A DNA stretch of 64,000 nt from Methylotenera versatilis 301 (GCF_000093025.1 NC_014207.1:124001-188000), one strand, 5' to 3'; positions 26,722 to 37,804 are shown, numbered from the stretch's first letter. Numbers and translations: made by a program. The notes: generated from the letters alone by a model not told the origin.

Positions 26722-28224
26722 CTAGAAACCAAGTTGTAATCGAGTAGAAAGAACGCGCTCAGTTGGGCGGTCTGACTTAACAGCACCAGTTGTCCAGCCA
26801 TCATTAAAGCTGGTTTGCTCATAATCTAAAGCAAGTTTTAGGTTGCGATTCAGGTACCAATTAACACCGGTAGCCCAAGCACTGGCTTTGCTGATAGAGC
26901 TTTTGGGATCAGCATAAGAAGTTGCAGTAGTTCCGGCGAAGGTCTTGTCATCAATATTTAATTCAGAATAGCGTGCAACTAATTCCCAAGCCCCTAAATC
27001 ACCAGTGTCTACGTTAAATGGATGTAAAACGGTAGGGTTCACATAGCCGGCATCTTCACCGGTAATAATCCAAGAGGCAGCAATTTGCCATGCATCATTT
27101 TTAAGTTTGTCATGGCGTTTCCCAGTATTACCAACTCTGCTCACATCCTGTTCAACTTGAACATATTCACCAAATAAACCAAAAGGACCGTTGTAGTAGT
27201 AAAACTGAGGAGACCAGCGTAGACGTTGCCCATCAGCGTAAGTACCATTTGTTGCACCTGCTGATGCGGTCGTATATTTAAAGTTTGATAATTGACCTAA
27301 TCCACTTCTAAAACTTGGTAAATTACTTTCTGTGGCACTTTGAGCTGTTGTAGTATTTACTCCAGTTCCAGAGCCTGCCAAATTAGAGTATGTGGCAGCT
27401 AAACCAAAGCCTAACCCTTGCAAGAATCCGGTGTCATTTTTGAAAGGCGTTGCAAATATACGTGCGACATAATCTTTATCACGATTATTGTCAGTGTCTG
27501 CATTAGTGTAGTTATCGCTGCTATTGCCATCAATTACCCCATTAAAGTAACCAAGCGCATATTCCACTTTGTTATCAGCAAATGCGCCATGCAGTTGCAC
27601 ACCGATATCTCGATTAGGAACCAGATTGTTAACTAAAGAACGTTCAATAAACTTACCATCAGCATCACCTTGTAGGCGCTCTAAACCAAATGGGGATTTT
27701 TGTTTACCTGCTTTAACTTGAAACCATGGGTTGAATTTAGCATCGATATAAGCATCTTGTACGATGGTTTTACCGCCACCAAAATCAGGTGTAAGTAAAA
27801 ACTCATATTTATCCCACAATTTTCCTTGGAAAATAGGACGGAACTGCTTCAATAATACGGTATCAGCAGCTTGCGCTGCCGTCGCGTTAGTGCTGCCACT
27901 TGCGCTGCCATCACCATTGACAAAATAACGGCCATCCACTTGAATTTGACCACGTAAACGAAGTTCTGAGCTGCCATCTGCAGATTTTAAAGAAAAGCCA
28001 CCAGGCCCTGCGCTAACAATTGGTGTTGTGGCCTTAGCTGCTGTTGCTTCTTCGCCTGAAATTTCACCTTTGCGCTCAAGCACTTTGACTTTTTGACTAA
28101 GGTCTTGCACTAAACTACGTAACTCTTCAAGCTCAGAACTGTCATTAGCATGAGCTGTTATAGGCAGTGAAATAATGCCGCTAGCTATGAGCGCAGAGGC
28201 GAATTTAGTATATTTGAATTGCAT
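26722..28224 (-). CDS. OprO/OprP-family outer-membrane porin, probably for sulfate
   Basis: 500-aa outer-membrane beta-barrel of the porin O/P type. It has a signal peptide (MQFKYTKFASALIASGIISL, cleaved near AHA), then a short coiled-coil region (SSELEELRSLVQDLSQKVKVLER, about residues 28-51) as in trimeric OprP, and then the barrel from about residue 75 (GGFSLKSADGSSELRLRGQIQVDGR). It ends in the terminal aromatic signature RLQLGF. OprP homologues transport phosphate, but the location between yezD and sbp-2 suggests sulfate or an organosulfur anion here; this is inference from context. It shares the minus-strand operon, 59 bp after yezD. Confidence 0.88.
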   Translation of the reverse strand: MQFKYTKFASALIASGIISLPITAHANDSSELEELRSLVQDLSQKVKVLERKGEISGEEATAAKATTPIVSAGPGGFSLKSADGSSELRLRGQIQVDGRYFVNGDGSASGSTNATAAQAADTVLLKQFRPIFQGKLWDKYEFLLTPDFGGGKTIVQDAYIDAKFNPWFQVKAGKQKSPFGLERLQGDADGKFIERSLVNNLVPNRDIGVQLHGAFADNKVEYALGYFNGVIDGNSSDNYTNADTDNNRDKDYVARIFATPFKNDTGFLQGLGFGLAATYSNLAGSGTGVNTTTAQSATESNLPSFRSGLGQLSNFKYTTASAGATNGTYADGQRLRWSPQFYYYNGPFGLFGEYVQVEQDVSRVGNTGKRHDKLKNDAWQIAASWIITGEDAGYVNPTVLHPFNVDTGDLGAWELVARYSELNIDDKTFAGTTATSYADPKSSISKASAWATGVNWYLNRNLKLALDYEQTSFNDGWTTGAVKSDRPTERVLSTRLQLGF

Positions 28225-28283
28225 TTTAATCTCCTGACATAAAGCTTCCAGCCTGCTGGTCAGCCCCTTTGTTTTAAGTTTTT

Positions 28284-28508
28284 TTATTTTGCCGCTACTG
28301 GTATAGAAGGCGTGATTCTTTTGCTCTCTAGATTCTCGTTATTAGAAAATCTAAACTTCTCGCGTTTTTCAATTTGAGTTACACGTCCTTCATGCAGTAC
28401 TATTTCTATAGAACCAAAACCAGATCCGCGCTTGAGCGAATCAACAGCTTGTAAGATTTCTTGCACTACATCTCTGCTAATGTTGGTTGAATTGTGAATA
28501 TGTGACAT
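28284..28508 (-). CDS. yezD: YezD family protein (DUF2292)
   Basis: 74-aa cytoplasmic protein. The segment AVDSLKRGSGFGSIEIVLHEGRVTQIEKREKFRF (residues 22-55) matches the recalled core of the YezD/DUF2292 family, small proteins of unknown function often found next to sulfate transport and cysteine genes. GAGG lies 8 nt before the ATG. It heads the minus-strand operon yezD, porin, sbp-2, cysK. Its presence supports a sulfur-limitation regulon. No catalytic residues can be assigned. The 267-bp intergenic region to rimP must contain the operon promoter, but no convincing -35/-10 pair was seen on this strand. Confidence 0.85.
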   Translation of the reverse strand: MSHIHNSTNISRDVVQEILQAVDSLKRGSGFGSIEIVLHEGRVTQIEKREKFRFSNNENLESKRITPSIPVAAK

Positions 28509-28697
28509 GTGGTTAACCTCAAATCAAATTAAGTTAAAAGCGAATATCAGCACTATAAGAAGTATTTTAAATAATTAAAAAGAATTGATTTTTATAAGTT
28601 TATAATCAAAAAGAATATAAATCGGTGTAATTGAGAATAAAGTCACTTTTGGGCTTGGTATTTGCGAGTTCTAATTCCAATTCATTGAATTGATAGG

Positions 28698-28742
28698 TAT
28701 AATATGGAAGAATTTTTTCGATGGGCTTTGTGCCCATTTTTT
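28698..28742 (+). promoter_or_regulatory. rimP operon -10 box and leader attenuator hairpin
   Basis: TATAAT (28698-28703) is followed by a hairpin, ATGGGC/GCCCAT (28721-28726 with 28732-28737), directly followed by a run of Ts. This is the layout of the attenuator known upstream of rimP-nusA in proteobacteria, where NusA controls its own operon. The -35 (TTCCAA, 28675-28680) is weak. Confidence 0.55.
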
Positions 28743-28802
28743 GTTTCTGCGACTTACGCATGAATTCGTAAGGTTGTGGTAGGGAATAGGGGTTTAATAA
28801 AC

Positions 28803-29288
28803 ATGCAAGATCTGCATACGTTGATAGAGAAATCGGTAAGCCAATTAGGCTACGAACTTGTTGATTTAGAGATTTCTAATCGCGGTAAATTGTTGCGTGT
28901 TTTTATTGATAAATTAAACCCTGCAGATATTAAAGATAGCGTCAATATTGATGATTGCAGCTTGGTGAGTAATCAGCTGGGTAACTTATTGGCGGTAGAG
29001 AATGACATTGATTACGATCGCTTGGAAGTTTCATCGCCAGGAATGGATCGCGTACTGAAAAAAGAAGCCGATTTCGTGAGGTTTATCGGCGAGCGAGCGC
29101 AGATTAAGTTGCGTGTTGGCATTAAAGATGAAAGCGTAACCGCGACAGAAACAACCTTACCGCGTAAAACTTTTTTAGGTTTTATTAAAGGTGTGCAAGA
29201 TGGCCTGGTGTTAATTGAGTTTGATGGTGTTGTATACAAGATGGCGCTGAGTAATATTGATAAAGCACGTTTGAACCCAGTGTTTTAG
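28803..29288 (+). CDS. rimP: Ribosome maturation factor RimP
   Basis: Assists 30S subunit maturation. The ATG at 28803 gives 161 aa starting MQDLHTLIEKSVSQLGYELV, which fits the family; a GTG nine codons upstream is possible but less likely. AGGGG lies about 10 nt upstream. Family motifs are LRVFIDK, VNIDDCSLVSNQLGNLL, YDRLEVSSPGMDR (the hallmark EVSSPG) and, at the C-terminus, the SH3-like domain LVLIEFDGVVYKMALSNIDKARLNP. First gene of the rimP-nusA-infB-rbfA-truB cluster; nusA follows after 75 bp. Confidence 0.95.
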   Translation: MQDLHTLIEKSVSQLGYELVDLEISNRGKLLRVFIDKLNPADIKDSVNIDDCSLVSNQLGNLLAVENDIDYDRLEVSSPGMDRVLKKEADFVRFIGERAQIKLRVGIKDESVTATETTLPRKTFLGFIKGVQDGLVLIEFDGVVYKMALSNIDKARLNPVF

Positions 29289-29363
29289 AGCAAGTTAGAA
29301 TAAACGTTTGATAAGAATTTAATGAAATAAAGCAGTTAAACTGCAATTTATAGTCGGAGATAG

Positions 29364-30833
29364 ATGATGAGTCGTGAAATTTTATTATTGGTAGATGCAC
29401 TAGCACACGAAAAAAATGTGAGTAAAGAAGTCATTTTTACTGCGCTTGAGCTTGCCTTGGCTTCAGCCACCAAGAAAAAACATCATGATGATGCCGATGT
29501 GCGCGTGTCTATCGACCGTGAAAGTGGCGAGTATGAAACATTCAGACGCTGGCAATATGTTGAGTATGACTTGTTAGAAAACTCAGCTTATCAAATTGAT
29601 GAAGAAAGCGAACACGCTAAAGGTTTGAATGTTGGCGATTATTACGAAGAGCCATTAGAAAGCATTGAGTTCGGCCGTATCGGCGCGCAAGCAGCGAAAC
29701 AAGTGATTTTGCAAAAAGTGCGTGAAGCTGAGCGTGAGCAAATTCTAGAAGACTTTTTAGCGCGTGATGAAAAATTAGTCACAGGCGTGATTAAGCGTAT
29801 GGAAAAAGGTAATGCGATTATTGAAGTGGGCCGTATTGAATCATTATTACCGCGCGAACAAATGATTCCTAAAGAGAATCTACGTGTAGGTGACCGTGTA
29901 CGCGCATTCCTTTCACGCATCGAACGTGGTGGCCGTGGTCCTCAGTTAATTCTTTCAAGAATTACGCCTGATTTCCTAGTGCGTCTATTTGAATTAGAAG
30001 TGCCGGAAATTGAAGAGGGTTTGCTTGAGATTCGTGCCGCAGCGCGTGATCCTGGTTTGCGTTCAAAAATTGCGGTTAAATCAAACGATCAGCGTATTGA
30101 CCCAGTCGGTACTTGCGTAGGTATGCGTGGTTCACGCGTGCAAGCAGTGACTGGTGAGTTGGCTGGTGAGCGCGTGGATATTGTGTTGTGGTCTATGGAG
30201 CCAGCCCAGTTCGTGATTAATGCAATGTCACCTGCTGAAGTTTCTAGCATCGTTGTAGATGAAGATGCACACAGTATGGATGTTGTGGTGGATGAAGAGC
30301 AATTAGCCCTGGCGATTGGTCGTAACGGTCAAAACGTACGTTTGGCTTCTGAGTTAACTGGTTGGACATTGAACATTCTGACCGTTGATCAAGCTGCACA
30401 GAAAAACCAAGATGAATTTGCTGGTGTCAGCCAGTTGTTCATGGATAAGTTGGATGTGGATGCTGAAGTGGCGGAAATTTTAGTGCAAGAAGGCTTTAGT
30501 ACGTTAGAAGAAATTGCTTATGTGCCATTGGCTGAAATGAACGAAATCGAAGCGTTTGATGAAGACACGATTGAAGAGCTACGTAAACGCGCTCGTGCAG
30601 CTTTGTTAACAGAAGCGATTGCTAAAGAAGAGAAAGTTGAAGAAGCTTCTGAAGATTTGTTGGCGATGGAAGGCATGGATGCCGAAACAGCACATCTATT
30701 GGCCTCTAAAGGTGTGGCAACAATGGATGATTTGGCTGAGTTAGCGGTAGATGAGCTGGAAGAGCTCACTGGGATGGATGCAGAACGTGCAAAAACATTA
30801 ATCATGACAGCGCGCGCGCCTTGGTTTAAGTAA
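29364..30833 (+). CDS. nusA: Transcription termination/antitermination factor NusA
   Basis: RNA polymerase-bound elongation factor needed for pausing, termination and rRNA antitermination (boxA sites are present in this window). Domains in order: N-terminal polymerase-binding domain ([20 protein letters not shown], residues 1-125), S1 domain (about 135-200, [18 protein letters not shown]), KH domains (about 205-345, including [11 protein letters not shown] and [12 protein letters not shown]) and two C-terminal acidic helix-hairpin-helix repeats (about 365-425 and 440-489). The 489-aa length is normal. Two ATG codons are adjacent (29364 and 29367); the second gives MSRE, usual for NusA, and GGAG precedes both. 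Confidence 0.97.
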   Translation: MMSREILLLVDALAHEKNVSKEVIFTALELALASATKKKHHDDADVRVSIDRESGEYETFRRWQYVEYDLLENSAYQIDEESEHAKGLNVGDYYEEPLESIEFGRIGAQAAKQVILQKVREAEREQILEDFLARDEKLVTGVIKRMEKGNAIIEVGRIESLLPREQMIPKENLRVGDRVRAFLSRIERGGRGPQLILSRITPDFLVRLFELEVPEIEEGLLEIRAAARDPGLRSKIAVKSNDQRIDPVGTCVGMRGSRVQAVTGELAGERVDIVLWSMEPAQFVINAMSPAEVSSIVVDEDAHSMDVVVDEEQLALAIGRNGQNVRLASELTGWTLNILTVDQAAQKNQDEFAGVSQLFMDKLDVDAEVAEILVQEGFSTLEEIAYVPLAEMNEIEAFDEDTIEELRKRARAALLTEAIAKEEKVEEASEDLLAMEGMDAETAHLLASKGVATMDDLAELAVDELEELTGMDAERAKTLIMTARAPWFK

Positions 30834-30961
30834 TTACACAGGTTTAAGTAAGCGCATACGTTTAAGTAGGTCGTTTGGATTTACTTAAATTAAGCAATCA
30901 ATAAAAGTAATAGTGGTAAAACTAGGCAATAAAGCTTAGGCAAGAATACTGGAGTAACAAG

Positions 30962-33673
30962 ATGGCACAAACAACCGTAGAACAATTTGCTGGCGAATTA
31001 AAGCTGCCAACAGCGTTGTTATTAGAACAGCTCAATAGCGCAGGCGTAAAGAAATCAGCCGCTGAAGATTATCTAAGTGAAGATGATAAAACAGCGCTGC
31101 TGGATCACCTGCGTAAAGAGCACGGTACGCTTGCGCCGAAAAACAAAATTACTTTAACGCGTAAATCCAGTACAGAGATCAAGAAAACGGATAACACAGG
31201 TAAAGCGCGCACGATTCAAGTTGAAGTGCGTAAAAAACGTGTGATTGAACAACACGATGAGGCCGATTTAACTGCGCATACAGAAGAAGTTGTCGCCGAA
31301 GAGCAAGCGCCTGAAGCGGCGGTTGAAGAGATTGCGCCTGTTGAGGTTGTTGAGGTGCCTGTTGTTGAAGAAGTTGTGGGACCAGTTGTTGAAGTGATTG
31401 TGGAAGAAGTCATTGTTGCTGAAGTTGCTCCAGAGCCTGCACCTGTGATCGAAAAACCAGTTGTTGCAGAACCCGTAATTAAGACTATCAGTCGTAAAGA
31501 CTTGTTGGGCGCAGATGAAATTGCCTTGCGTGAAAATGAAGCGCGACGTCATTCAGCATTAGCTGCTATTCAAGCAGAAGATAAACGCAAAAAAGCAGAA
31601 ATGGCGCAACGTCGCTTAGATGAAGAAGCTAGAAAACTAGCTGAGGCCGAAGCAGCTAAAGTAAAAGCTGCAAAACTATCTGAAGGTACATTGCATAAGC
31701 CTGTCGCTAAAGAGGGCGTAGCTAAGCCAGCAGTAGCGAAAGAGGCGAAAAAAGGTAAGGGCAATAATAAAGAGTGGACAGACGCTGAGAATAAAAAACG
31801 CGGCTTGAAAACGCGCGGTGATGTTACTGCTGGTAAACCAGGCTGGCGTGCGCCTAAAGGCAAAAGTCGTCATCAGGATGATGATACGCAACACGGATTT
31901 ACAGCGCCAACAGAAGCGATTATCTATGAAGTGTTAGTGCCAGAAACCATTACGGTCGCTGAATTGGCGCACAAAATGGCAGTTAAATCAGGCGAAGTGA
32001 TTAAAACGCTGATGGGCATGGGCATGATGGTGACGATTAACCAAGTGCTAGACCAAGAAACTGCAATTATTATTGTAGAAGAAATGGGCCATAAAGCTGC
32101 TGCTGCTGCACCAAACGACCCAGATGCTTTTGTTGAAGAGGCAGAGCACGCCACTGCAATTATGGAAACACGTCCACCAGTAGTGACTGTGATGGGTCAC
32201 GTAGACCATGGTAAAACTTCATTGCTAGATTACATTCGTCGTAGCCGTGTCGCTTCAGGTGAGGCGGGTGGTATTACGCAACATATTGGTGCTTATCACG
32301 TTGAAACGCCGCGCGGTATGGTGACTTTCTTAGACACGCCAGGCCATGAAGCGTTTACGGCTATGCGGGCTCGCGGTGCAAAAGCGACCGATGTGGTGAT
32401 TCTAGTCGTTTCTGCGGATGATGGCGTGATGCCACAAACCATAGAAGCGATTCACCATGCCAAAGCGGCTGGCGTACCTTTAGTTGTTGCGATCAACAAA
32501 ATTGATAAGCCTGGTGCAGAACCAGAGCGCGTAAAAATGGAATTAGTTGCGCAAGAAGTGGTACCAGAAGATTTTGGTGGCGAAGTCATGTTTAGAGAAG
32601 TTTCGGCAAAAACAGGTAAGGGTATTGATGAACTGTTAGAAGCGGTACTTCTTCAGGCGGAAGTTTTAGAGCTGCAAGCACCTAAAAATACGCCGGCTAA
32701 AGGCTTGGTGATTGAAGGTCGTCTAGATAAAGGCCGCGGTTCAGTCGCGACTATCTTGGTAACATCAGGTACGCTTAGACGTGGTGATATGGTGTTAGCT
32801 GGTACTACGTTTGGTAAAGTACGTGCGATGTTGGATGAGTCAGGCAATGACATTCAAGAAGCTGGTCCATCAATGCCAGTGGAAATTCAAGGTTTGTCAG
32901 ATGTACCGAGCGCTGGTGAAGAAATGATTGTGCTTAACGATGAGCGCAAAGCACGTGAAATCGCAAACTTCCGTCAAGGTAAATTCCGTGATGTGAAATT
33001 AGCTAAACAACAAGCGGCTAAACTCGAAAATATGTTCGAGCAAATGGGCGATGGCAACATGCAAACGCTGGGCTTGATTATTAAATCTGACGTACAAGGT
33101 TCATACGAAGCGTTGGCAACAAGTTTACAAAAACTTTCAACTTCTGAAGTACGTGTAAATATCATTCACACTGGCGTAGGTGCCATTAGCGAGTCAGATG
33201 TTAACTTGGCTGCAGCATCAAAAGCGGTATTGATTGGCTTTAACGTGCGCGCAGACTCAGGTGCACGTAAATTGATAGAAACGCTAGGTATAGATGTGCG
33301 TTACTACAATATTATTTACGAGGCAGTGGACGAGATTAAAGCCGCTCTAGGTGGCATGTTAGCGCCAGAGCAAAGAGAAAGCATGATTGGTACTGTAGAG
33401 ATTCGTGAAGTGTTCCGCATCTCTAAAGTCGGCGCGATTGCTGGTTGTTACGTGCAAGATGGTATGATTAAACGTACATCAAGAGTGCGAGTGTTACGTA
33501 ATAACGTGATTATTCATACTGGCGAGTTAGACTCACTTAAACGCTTTAAAGACGACGTTAAAGAAGTTAAAAACAACTTTGAGTGCGGTCTGTCATTGAA
33601 GAACTTTAATGATATTGAAGTTGGCGATATCTTAGAAGTGTATGAAATCGTTGAAGTGGCTAGAACGCTATAA
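30962..33673 (+). CDS. infB: Translation initiation factor IF-2
   Basis: GTPase that places initiator tRNA on the 30S subunit and joins the subunits. 903 aa. The N-terminal IF2_N domain ([24 protein letters not shown]) is followed by a low-complexity Val/Glu-rich region (about residues 95-175) and a charged helical stretch (about 190-250). The second IF2_N lies at about 325-380. The GTPase has G1 GHVDHGKT (412-419), G3 DTPGHEAF and G4 NKID. The C-terminal domains II to IV end with [15 protein letters not shown]. Its TAA stop shares one base with the rbfA ATG, so translation is coupled. The Val/Glu repeats explain Thr/Ser-rich false frames on the other strand. Confidence 0.98.
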   Translation: MAQTTVEQFAGELKLPTALLLEQLNSAGVKKSAAEDYLSEDDKTALLDHLRKEHGTLAPKNKITLTRKSSTEIKKTDNTGKARTIQVEVRKKRVIEQHDEADLTAHTEEVVAEEQAPEAAVEEIAPVEVVEVPVVEEVVGPVVEVIVEEVIVAEVAPEPAPVIEKPVVAEPVIKTISRKDLLGADEIALRENEARRHSALAAIQAEDKRKKAEMAQRRLDEEARKLAEAEAAKVKAAKLSEGTLHKPVAKEGVAKPAVAKEAKKGKGNNKEWTDAENKKRGLKTRGDVTAGKPGWRAPKGKSRHQDDDTQHGFTAPTEAIIYEVLVPETITVAELAHKMAVKSGEVIKTLMGMGMMVTINQVLDQETAIIIVEEMGHKAAAAAPNDPDAFVEEAEHATAIMETRPPVVTVMGHVDHGKTSLLDYIRRSRVASGEAGGITQHIGAYHVETPRGMVTFLDTPGHEAFTAMRARGAKATDVVILVVSADDGVMPQTIEAIHHAKAAGVPLVVAINKIDKPGAEPERVKMELVAQEVVPEDFGGEVMFREVSAKTGKGIDELLEAVLLQAEVLELQAPKNTPAKGLVIEGRLDKGRGSVATILVTSGTLRRGDMVLAGTTFGKVRAMLDESGNDIQEAGPSMPVEIQGLSDVPSAGEEMIVLNDERKAREIANFRQGKFRDVKLAKQQAAKLENMFEQMGDGNMQTLGLIIKSDVQGSYEALATSLQKLSTSEVRVNIIHTGVGAISESDVNLAAASKAVLIGFNVRADSGARKLIETLGIDVRYYNIIYEAVDEIKAALGGMLAPEQRESMIGTVEIREVFRISKVGAIAGCYVQDGMIKRTSRVRVLRNNVIIHTGELDSLKRFKDDVKEVKNNFECGLSLKNFNDIEVGDILEVYEIVEVARTL

Positions 33674-34047
33674 TGGCTAAGGATTTCTCAAGAAGCCACC
33701 GAGTTGCAGAGCAAATGCAGCGTGAACTCGCTGACTTGCTGCAATTTGAAGTAAAAGATCCGCGTGTGAAAATGGTGACCATCACTGCTGTTGAGGTGAC
33801 TGGTGATATGGCGCACGCGAAGATTTTTTACAGTGCTAGTAAAGCCAGTGATAGCTTGCAGCAAGGTCTAGAAAAGTCAGCGGGCTTTCTCAGAACGCAG
33901 GTGGCTAAACGCATGCTGCTTCGTACGGTTCCGCAACTGCATTTTGTCTATGATGCTTCAATTGATAACGGCATGATGATGTCAAAATTGATTGATGAAG
34001 CGCTTGCGACCAATCCAGATAACGTCCCAGAAAAAGACAAAAAATAA
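33673..34047 (+). CDS. rbfA: Ribosome-binding factor A
   Basis: Small KH-fold protein for 30S maturation and cold adaptation. 124 aa, starting [32 protein letters not shown], the family's N-terminal signature. The KH-like core runs through VTITAVEVTGDMAHAKIFYS and the C-terminal helix. The start overlaps the infB stop by one base (TAATG). Followed by truB after 33 bp, the common order in proteobacteria. Confidence 0.96.
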   Translation: MAKDFSRSHRVAEQMQRELADLLQFEVKDPRVKMVTITAVEVTGDMAHAKIFYSASKASDSLQQGLEKSAGFLRTQVAKRMLLRTVPQLHFVYDASIDNGMMMSKLIDEALATNPDNVPEKDKK

Positions 34048-34080
34048 TTCTAATTACTCTAGCCAGCAGAGGCCAGATTC

Positions 34081-34989
34081 TTGCAGTTTAAAAGAACAAA
34101 ACGAAATGTAAACGGCGTGTTGTTGCTGGATAAGCCAATCGGTTTTTCTAGCAACCAAGCCTTACAAAAAGCCAAGTGGCTATATCAAGCCGCAAAAGCT
34201 GGGCACACAGGCACGCTAGATCCATTGGCGACAGGCTTGCTGCCGCTTTGCTTTGGCGAAGCCACAAAATTTGCGCATTACCTCACTGATGCAGATAAAA
34301 CCTACGTTGCGACTTTAAAGCTAGGTGTTACTACCAATACTGGCGATGCCGAAGGTGAGGTACTGACAACACAAGCTGTGAATGTTAGCCGAGCGCAATT
34401 TGAGCAAGTATGCCAACAGTTCCTCGGTGAAATCAGCCAAGTTCCCCCTATGTTTTCTGCCTTAAAGCACGAAGGTAAGGCCATGTATGAATATGCACGG
34501 GCTGGCATAGAAATAGAGCGTAAAGCTCGTCTGATTACTATTCATCATATTGCTGTCGACGATTTCAAACAAGATGAAGCCGTTATTACCGTGACTTGTA
34601 CGAAAGGCACTTATATTCGTACCTTGGCTGAAGACATTGGTAAGCAACTGGGTTGTGGCGCACATTTAATTGGTTTGCGCAGAACGGCTACCGCCAACTA
34701 CACAATAGCGCAAACCATCACGCTAGAACAATTAGAAGCTATGACGTTAGAGCAAAGAGAAGCCGCTTTGCTGCCAGAAGACAGTGCCGTGCAGCATTTG
34801 CCAGCGATTACCTTAGATAACGATAGCGTGTTCTATCTGCAGCAAGGTCAGGGCGTGTGGAAGAGCGGTGCAGTGCCTAAAGGATTGCTGCGGCTGTATA
34901 GCGAACAGCAAGACTTTTTAGGGCTAGGGGAATTGTCGAGTGATGGAAAAATTGCTCCGAAGCGTTTAATCCGACACATGGAAAATTAA
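34081..34989 (+). CDS. truB: tRNA pseudouridine(55) synthase
   Basis: Makes pseudouridine 55 in the T-loop of tRNAs. The start is TTG at 34081, giving MQFKRTKRNVNGVLLLDKPIG, which fits the family N-terminus (NGVLLLDKPxG); AGAGG lies about 8 nt upstream. The catalytic Asp is in the motif AGHTGTLDPLATGLLP. Other motifs are YVATLKLGV and TKGTYIRTLAEDIGKQLG, with a C-terminal PUA-like domain from about residue 240. 302 aa is typical. Confidence 0.96.
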   Translation: MQFKRTKRNVNGVLLLDKPIGFSSNQALQKAKWLYQAAKAGHTGTLDPLATGLLPLCFGEATKFAHYLTDADKTYVATLKLGVTTNTGDAEGEVLTTQAVNVSRAQFEQVCQQFLGEISQVPPMFSALKHEGKAMYEYARAGIEIERKARLITIHHIAVDDFKQDEAVITVTCTKGTYIRTLAEDIGKQLGCGAHLIGLRRTATANYTIAQTITLEQLEAMTLEQREAALLPEDSAVQHLPAITLDNDSVFYLQQGQGVWKSGAVPKGLLRLYSEQQDFLGLGELSSDGKIAPKRLIRHMEN

Positions 34990-35022
34990 GTGACATAGAG
35001 TCGCTTAAATATACAAAACTAC

Positions 35023-35051
35023 TTGATAAATCATAGATTTATCATTAGAAT
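35023..35051 (+). promoter_or_regulatory. rpsO promoter
   Basis: TTGATA (35023-35028), 17-bp spacer, TAGAAT (35046-35051). It lies about 75 bp upstream of rpsO, leaving a leader long enough for the S15 autoregulatory structure known in other bacteria. Confidence 0.6.
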
Positions 35052-35126
35052 GCTCAGTTCATTTTGTAAATGAATGCTTTAGTGGGTTTTCTACTTTTGC
35101 ATTGACGCTAATTATTAGGGAAAAAA

Positions 35127-35396
35127 ATGGCAACTACAGCTTTAGATACTGCAAAAATCGTTAAAGAATATCAACGTGCTCCAAATGATACCGCTAGCCC
35201 AGAAGTGCAAGTTGCGCTTTTAACTAGCCGCATTACATACTTAACAGAGCATTTTAAATCTAACAAAAAAGATAACCACTCACGTCGCGGTTTGTTGGCT
35301 TTAGTAAGTCAACGTCGTAGCTTGTTGGATTATTTAAAACGTAAAGATTCAAGCCGTTATCAAACACTGATTGAGCGTTTGAGCTTACGTAAGTAA
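35127..35396 (+). CDS. rpsO: 30S ribosomal protein S15
   Basis: 89 aa, the normal length. It starts [36 protein letters not shown], and contains [33 protein letters not shown], the 16S rRNA-binding core. AGGGAAAAAA precedes the ATG. It is located between truB and pnp, as is usual. Two hairpins follow. Confidence 0.98.
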   Translation: MATTALDTAKIVKEYQRAPNDTASPEVQVALLTSRITYLTEHFKSNKKDNHSRRGLLALVSQRRSLLDYLKRKDSSRYQTLIERLSLRK

Positions 35397-35402
35397 TTCT
35401 TA

Positions 35403-35473
35403 TAAAAGTGAACCATTCACTTTTATAATTGTAAGAAAAGCCGATTGCATGGTGATATGCGTCGGCTTTTTCG
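35403..35473 (+). terminator. Two hairpins between rpsO and pnp
   Basis: First hairpin: AAAAGTGAA/TTCACTTTT (35404-35424). Second: AAAAGCCGA (35436-35444) with TCGGCTTTT (35462-35470), followed by TTTCG. The second looks like an intrinsic terminator. In other bacteria the rpsO-pnp gap also contains a terminator and RNase III sites. pnp begins 132 bp later. Confidence 0.7.
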
Positions 35474-35605
35474 TTTTTAATAGTTTACATATCTGCTAAA
35501 AATGGTAGTAAAAAAGTAATCACCAAATTTTTAAAATTGAGTTAGAAAAAGTCGGTTGTTATTGGGTAGTGAATAACAGCTTATTGATATGAAAAAGGAA
35601 AAATA

Positions 35606-37735
35606 ATGTTTAATAAAGTAACTAAAAGTATTCAATACGGTGCGCATACGCTCACTCTTGAAACAGGTGAAATCTCACGTCAAGCCGATGCGGCTGTGAT
35701 GGTGAGCTACGGCGATACAGTGGTATTGGTAGCCGTTACGAGTAAATCAGAAGTAAAAGCAGGCCAAGATTTTTTCCCGTTAACAGTAGATTACATGGAA
35801 AAAACTTATGCTGCAGGTAAAATCCCAGGTGGCTTTTTCAAACGTGAAGGCCGTCCTTCAGAAAAAGAAACACTGACAAGCCGTTTAATCGACCGTCCAT
35901 TACGTCCATTATTCCCAGAAGCGTTTTATAACGAAGTGCAAGTTGTAGCGACAGTGTTGTCATCAGATCCAGAAATCGATGCAGATATTCCAGCAATTAT
36001 CGGTGCTTCTGCGGCAATGTCATTGTCAGGTATTCCATTCTTCGGCCCACTGGGTGCAGCACGTGTTGGTTATATCAATGACGAATACGTATTGAACCCA
36101 ACCAAAGCACAATTAGAAGAAACTGAATTAGATTTAGTGGTTGCAGCGACTGAAACAGCCGTAATGATGGTTGAGTCAGAAGCGAAAGAGCTTTCTGAAG
36201 AAGTGATGTTGGGCGCTGTGGTGTTCGGTCACGAGCAAATGCAAGCCGTGATTAAAATGATTGCTGAATTAGCTGCTGAAGCGGGTAAAGATGCATGGGA
36301 CTGGGTTGCTCCAGAGCCAGATACAGCGTTAATCGCAAAAGTAGCTGAATTAGCTGCTGCGGATATTAATGCTGCATTCCAAATCAAGGCAAAAGGCGCA
36401 CGTTCAGCTAAATTGTCAGAAATTACTAGCCGCGTATTGGGCGAGTTAATCACTGAAGAAACTTCAACAGCTGAAGCGAATAAAATTAAAGGTGAGTTGT
36501 TTAATTTGGAAGCTAAAACAGTCCGTAGCCAAATCTTAAATGGCGAGCCACGTATTGATGGTCGCGATACGCGCACAGTACGTCCAATCAGTATCCGTAC
36601 AGGCGTATTGCCACGTACACATGGCTCTGCATTATTCACGCGCGGTGAAACGCAAGCTTTGGTGGTTGCAACGCTTGGTACAGGCCGTGACGAGCAAGTG
36701 ATTGATGCATTGCAAGGCGAGTTTAAAGATCGCTTCATGCTGCATTACAACATGCCTCCGTACGCTACTGGTGAAACAGGCCGTGTGGGTACACCAAAAC
36801 GTCGCGAAATCGGCCATGGCCGTTTAGCAAAGCGCTCATTAATCGCTGCATTGCCAGATCAAGCAGATTTCGATTACACCATGCGTGTAGTGTCTGAAAT
36901 TACAGAATCTAACGGTTCAAGCTCAATGGCTTCAGTGTGTGGCGGTTGTTTAGCATTGATGGATGCAGGCGTGCCGATGAAATCACTAGTCGCTGGTATT
37001 GCGATGGGCTTGATTAAAGAAGGCAACCGCGTTGCGGTGTTAACGGATATTTTAGGTGACGAAGATCATCTAGGTGATATGGACTTTAAAGTAGCCGGTA
37101 CAGAAGACGGTATTACAGCGCTGCAAATGGATATCAAAATCACAGGCATCACTTCACAAATTATGCAAGTGGCGTTAGCACAAGCAAAAGAAGGCCGTGC
37201 GCACATTTTAGGTATCATGAAAGCTGCAATGAGCAGCGCGAATACTGAAATGTCAGCGTTTGCTCCACGCATTATCGTGATGAAAATCAATCCTGAGAAA
37301 ATCCGTGATGTGATTGGTAAAGGCGGCGCGGTGATTCGTGCGCTAACTGAAGAAACAGGCACTAGCATTGATATTACTGAAGACGGTACAGTGAAAATTG
37401 CTTGTACAAGTTCAGAGCAAGGCGCTGAAGCGCAACGTCGTATTGCTGAGATTACTGCTGAAGTTGAAATCGGTAATGTGTATGAAGGTACTGTGCTTAA
37501 ATTGCTTGATTTTGGTGCTATCGTGTCGCTAATTCCTGGTAAAGATGGCTTACTGCACATCTCACAAATTGCACATCAACGTGTAAATGCTGTGAGTGAC
37601 TTCTTAAAAGAAGGCGATATTGTTAAAGTTAAAGTGGTTGAAGCTGATGAAAAAGGCCGCGTGCGTTTAAGCATGAAGGCTTTGATTGAAGCGCCAGCTG
37701 CAGAGGCTAAATCTGAGACAGAAGCAGACGAATAA
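35606..37735 (+). CDS. pnp: Polyribonucleotide nucleotidyltransferase (PNPase)
   Basis: 3'-5' phosphorolytic exoribonuclease of the degradosome. 709 aa. Two RNase PH domains (about residues 1-230 and 310-545) flank a helical domain. The second core contains [22 protein letters not shown] and the segment [23 protein letters not shown] with its active-site aspartates. A KH domain ([27 protein letters not shown], about 555-610) and an S1 domain ([31 protein letters not shown], about 620-690) follow. A good AAGGA precedes the ATG. A terminator follows at 37756. Confidence 0.98.
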   Translation: MFNKVTKSIQYGAHTLTLETGEISRQADAAVMVSYGDTVVLVAVTSKSEVKAGQDFFPLTVDYMEKTYAAGKIPGGFFKREGRPSEKETLTSRLIDRPLRPLFPEAFYNEVQVVATVLSSDPEIDADIPAIIGASAAMSLSGIPFFGPLGAARVGYINDEYVLNPTKAQLEETELDLVVAATETAVMMVESEAKELSEEVMLGAVVFGHEQMQAVIKMIAELAAEAGKDAWDWVAPEPDTALIAKVAELAAADINAAFQIKAKGARSAKLSEITSRVLGELITEETSTAEANKIKGELFNLEAKTVRSQILNGEPRIDGRDTRTVRPISIRTGVLPRTHGSALFTRGETQALVVATLGTGRDEQVIDALQGEFKDRFMLHYNMPPYATGETGRVGTPKRREIGHGRLAKRSLIAALPDQADFDYTMRVVSEITESNGSSSMASVCGGCLALMDAGVPMKSLVAGIAMGLIKEGNRVAVLTDILGDEDHLGDMDFKVAGTEDGITALQMDIKITGITSQIMQVALAQAKEGRAHILGIMKAAMSSANTEMSAFAPRIIVMKINPEKIRDVIGKGGAVIRALTEETGTSIDITEDGTVKIACTSSEQGAEAQRRIAEITAEVEIGNVYEGTVLKLLDFGAIVSLIPGKDGLLHISQIAHQRVNAVSDFLKEGDIVKVKVVEADEKGRVRLSMKALIEAPAAEAKSETEADE

Positions 37736-37755
37736 GTCGGTTAATGTTTAAACAA

Positions 37756-37779
37756 AAAGCCCGCGAAAGCGGGTTTTTT
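37756..37779 (+). terminator. Intrinsic terminator of pnp
   Basis: GCCCGC (37759-37764), GAAA tetraloop, GCGGG (37769-37773), then six Ts. Confidence 0.9.
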
Positions 37780-37804
37780 GTTGTGTAAAAATGCACCTTA
37801 AAAA

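Noticed and set aside
31216-31894. Thr/Ser/Asn-rich frames on the strand opposite infB
   Set aside because: They mirror the Val/Glu-rich linker of IF-2 and have no independent signals.
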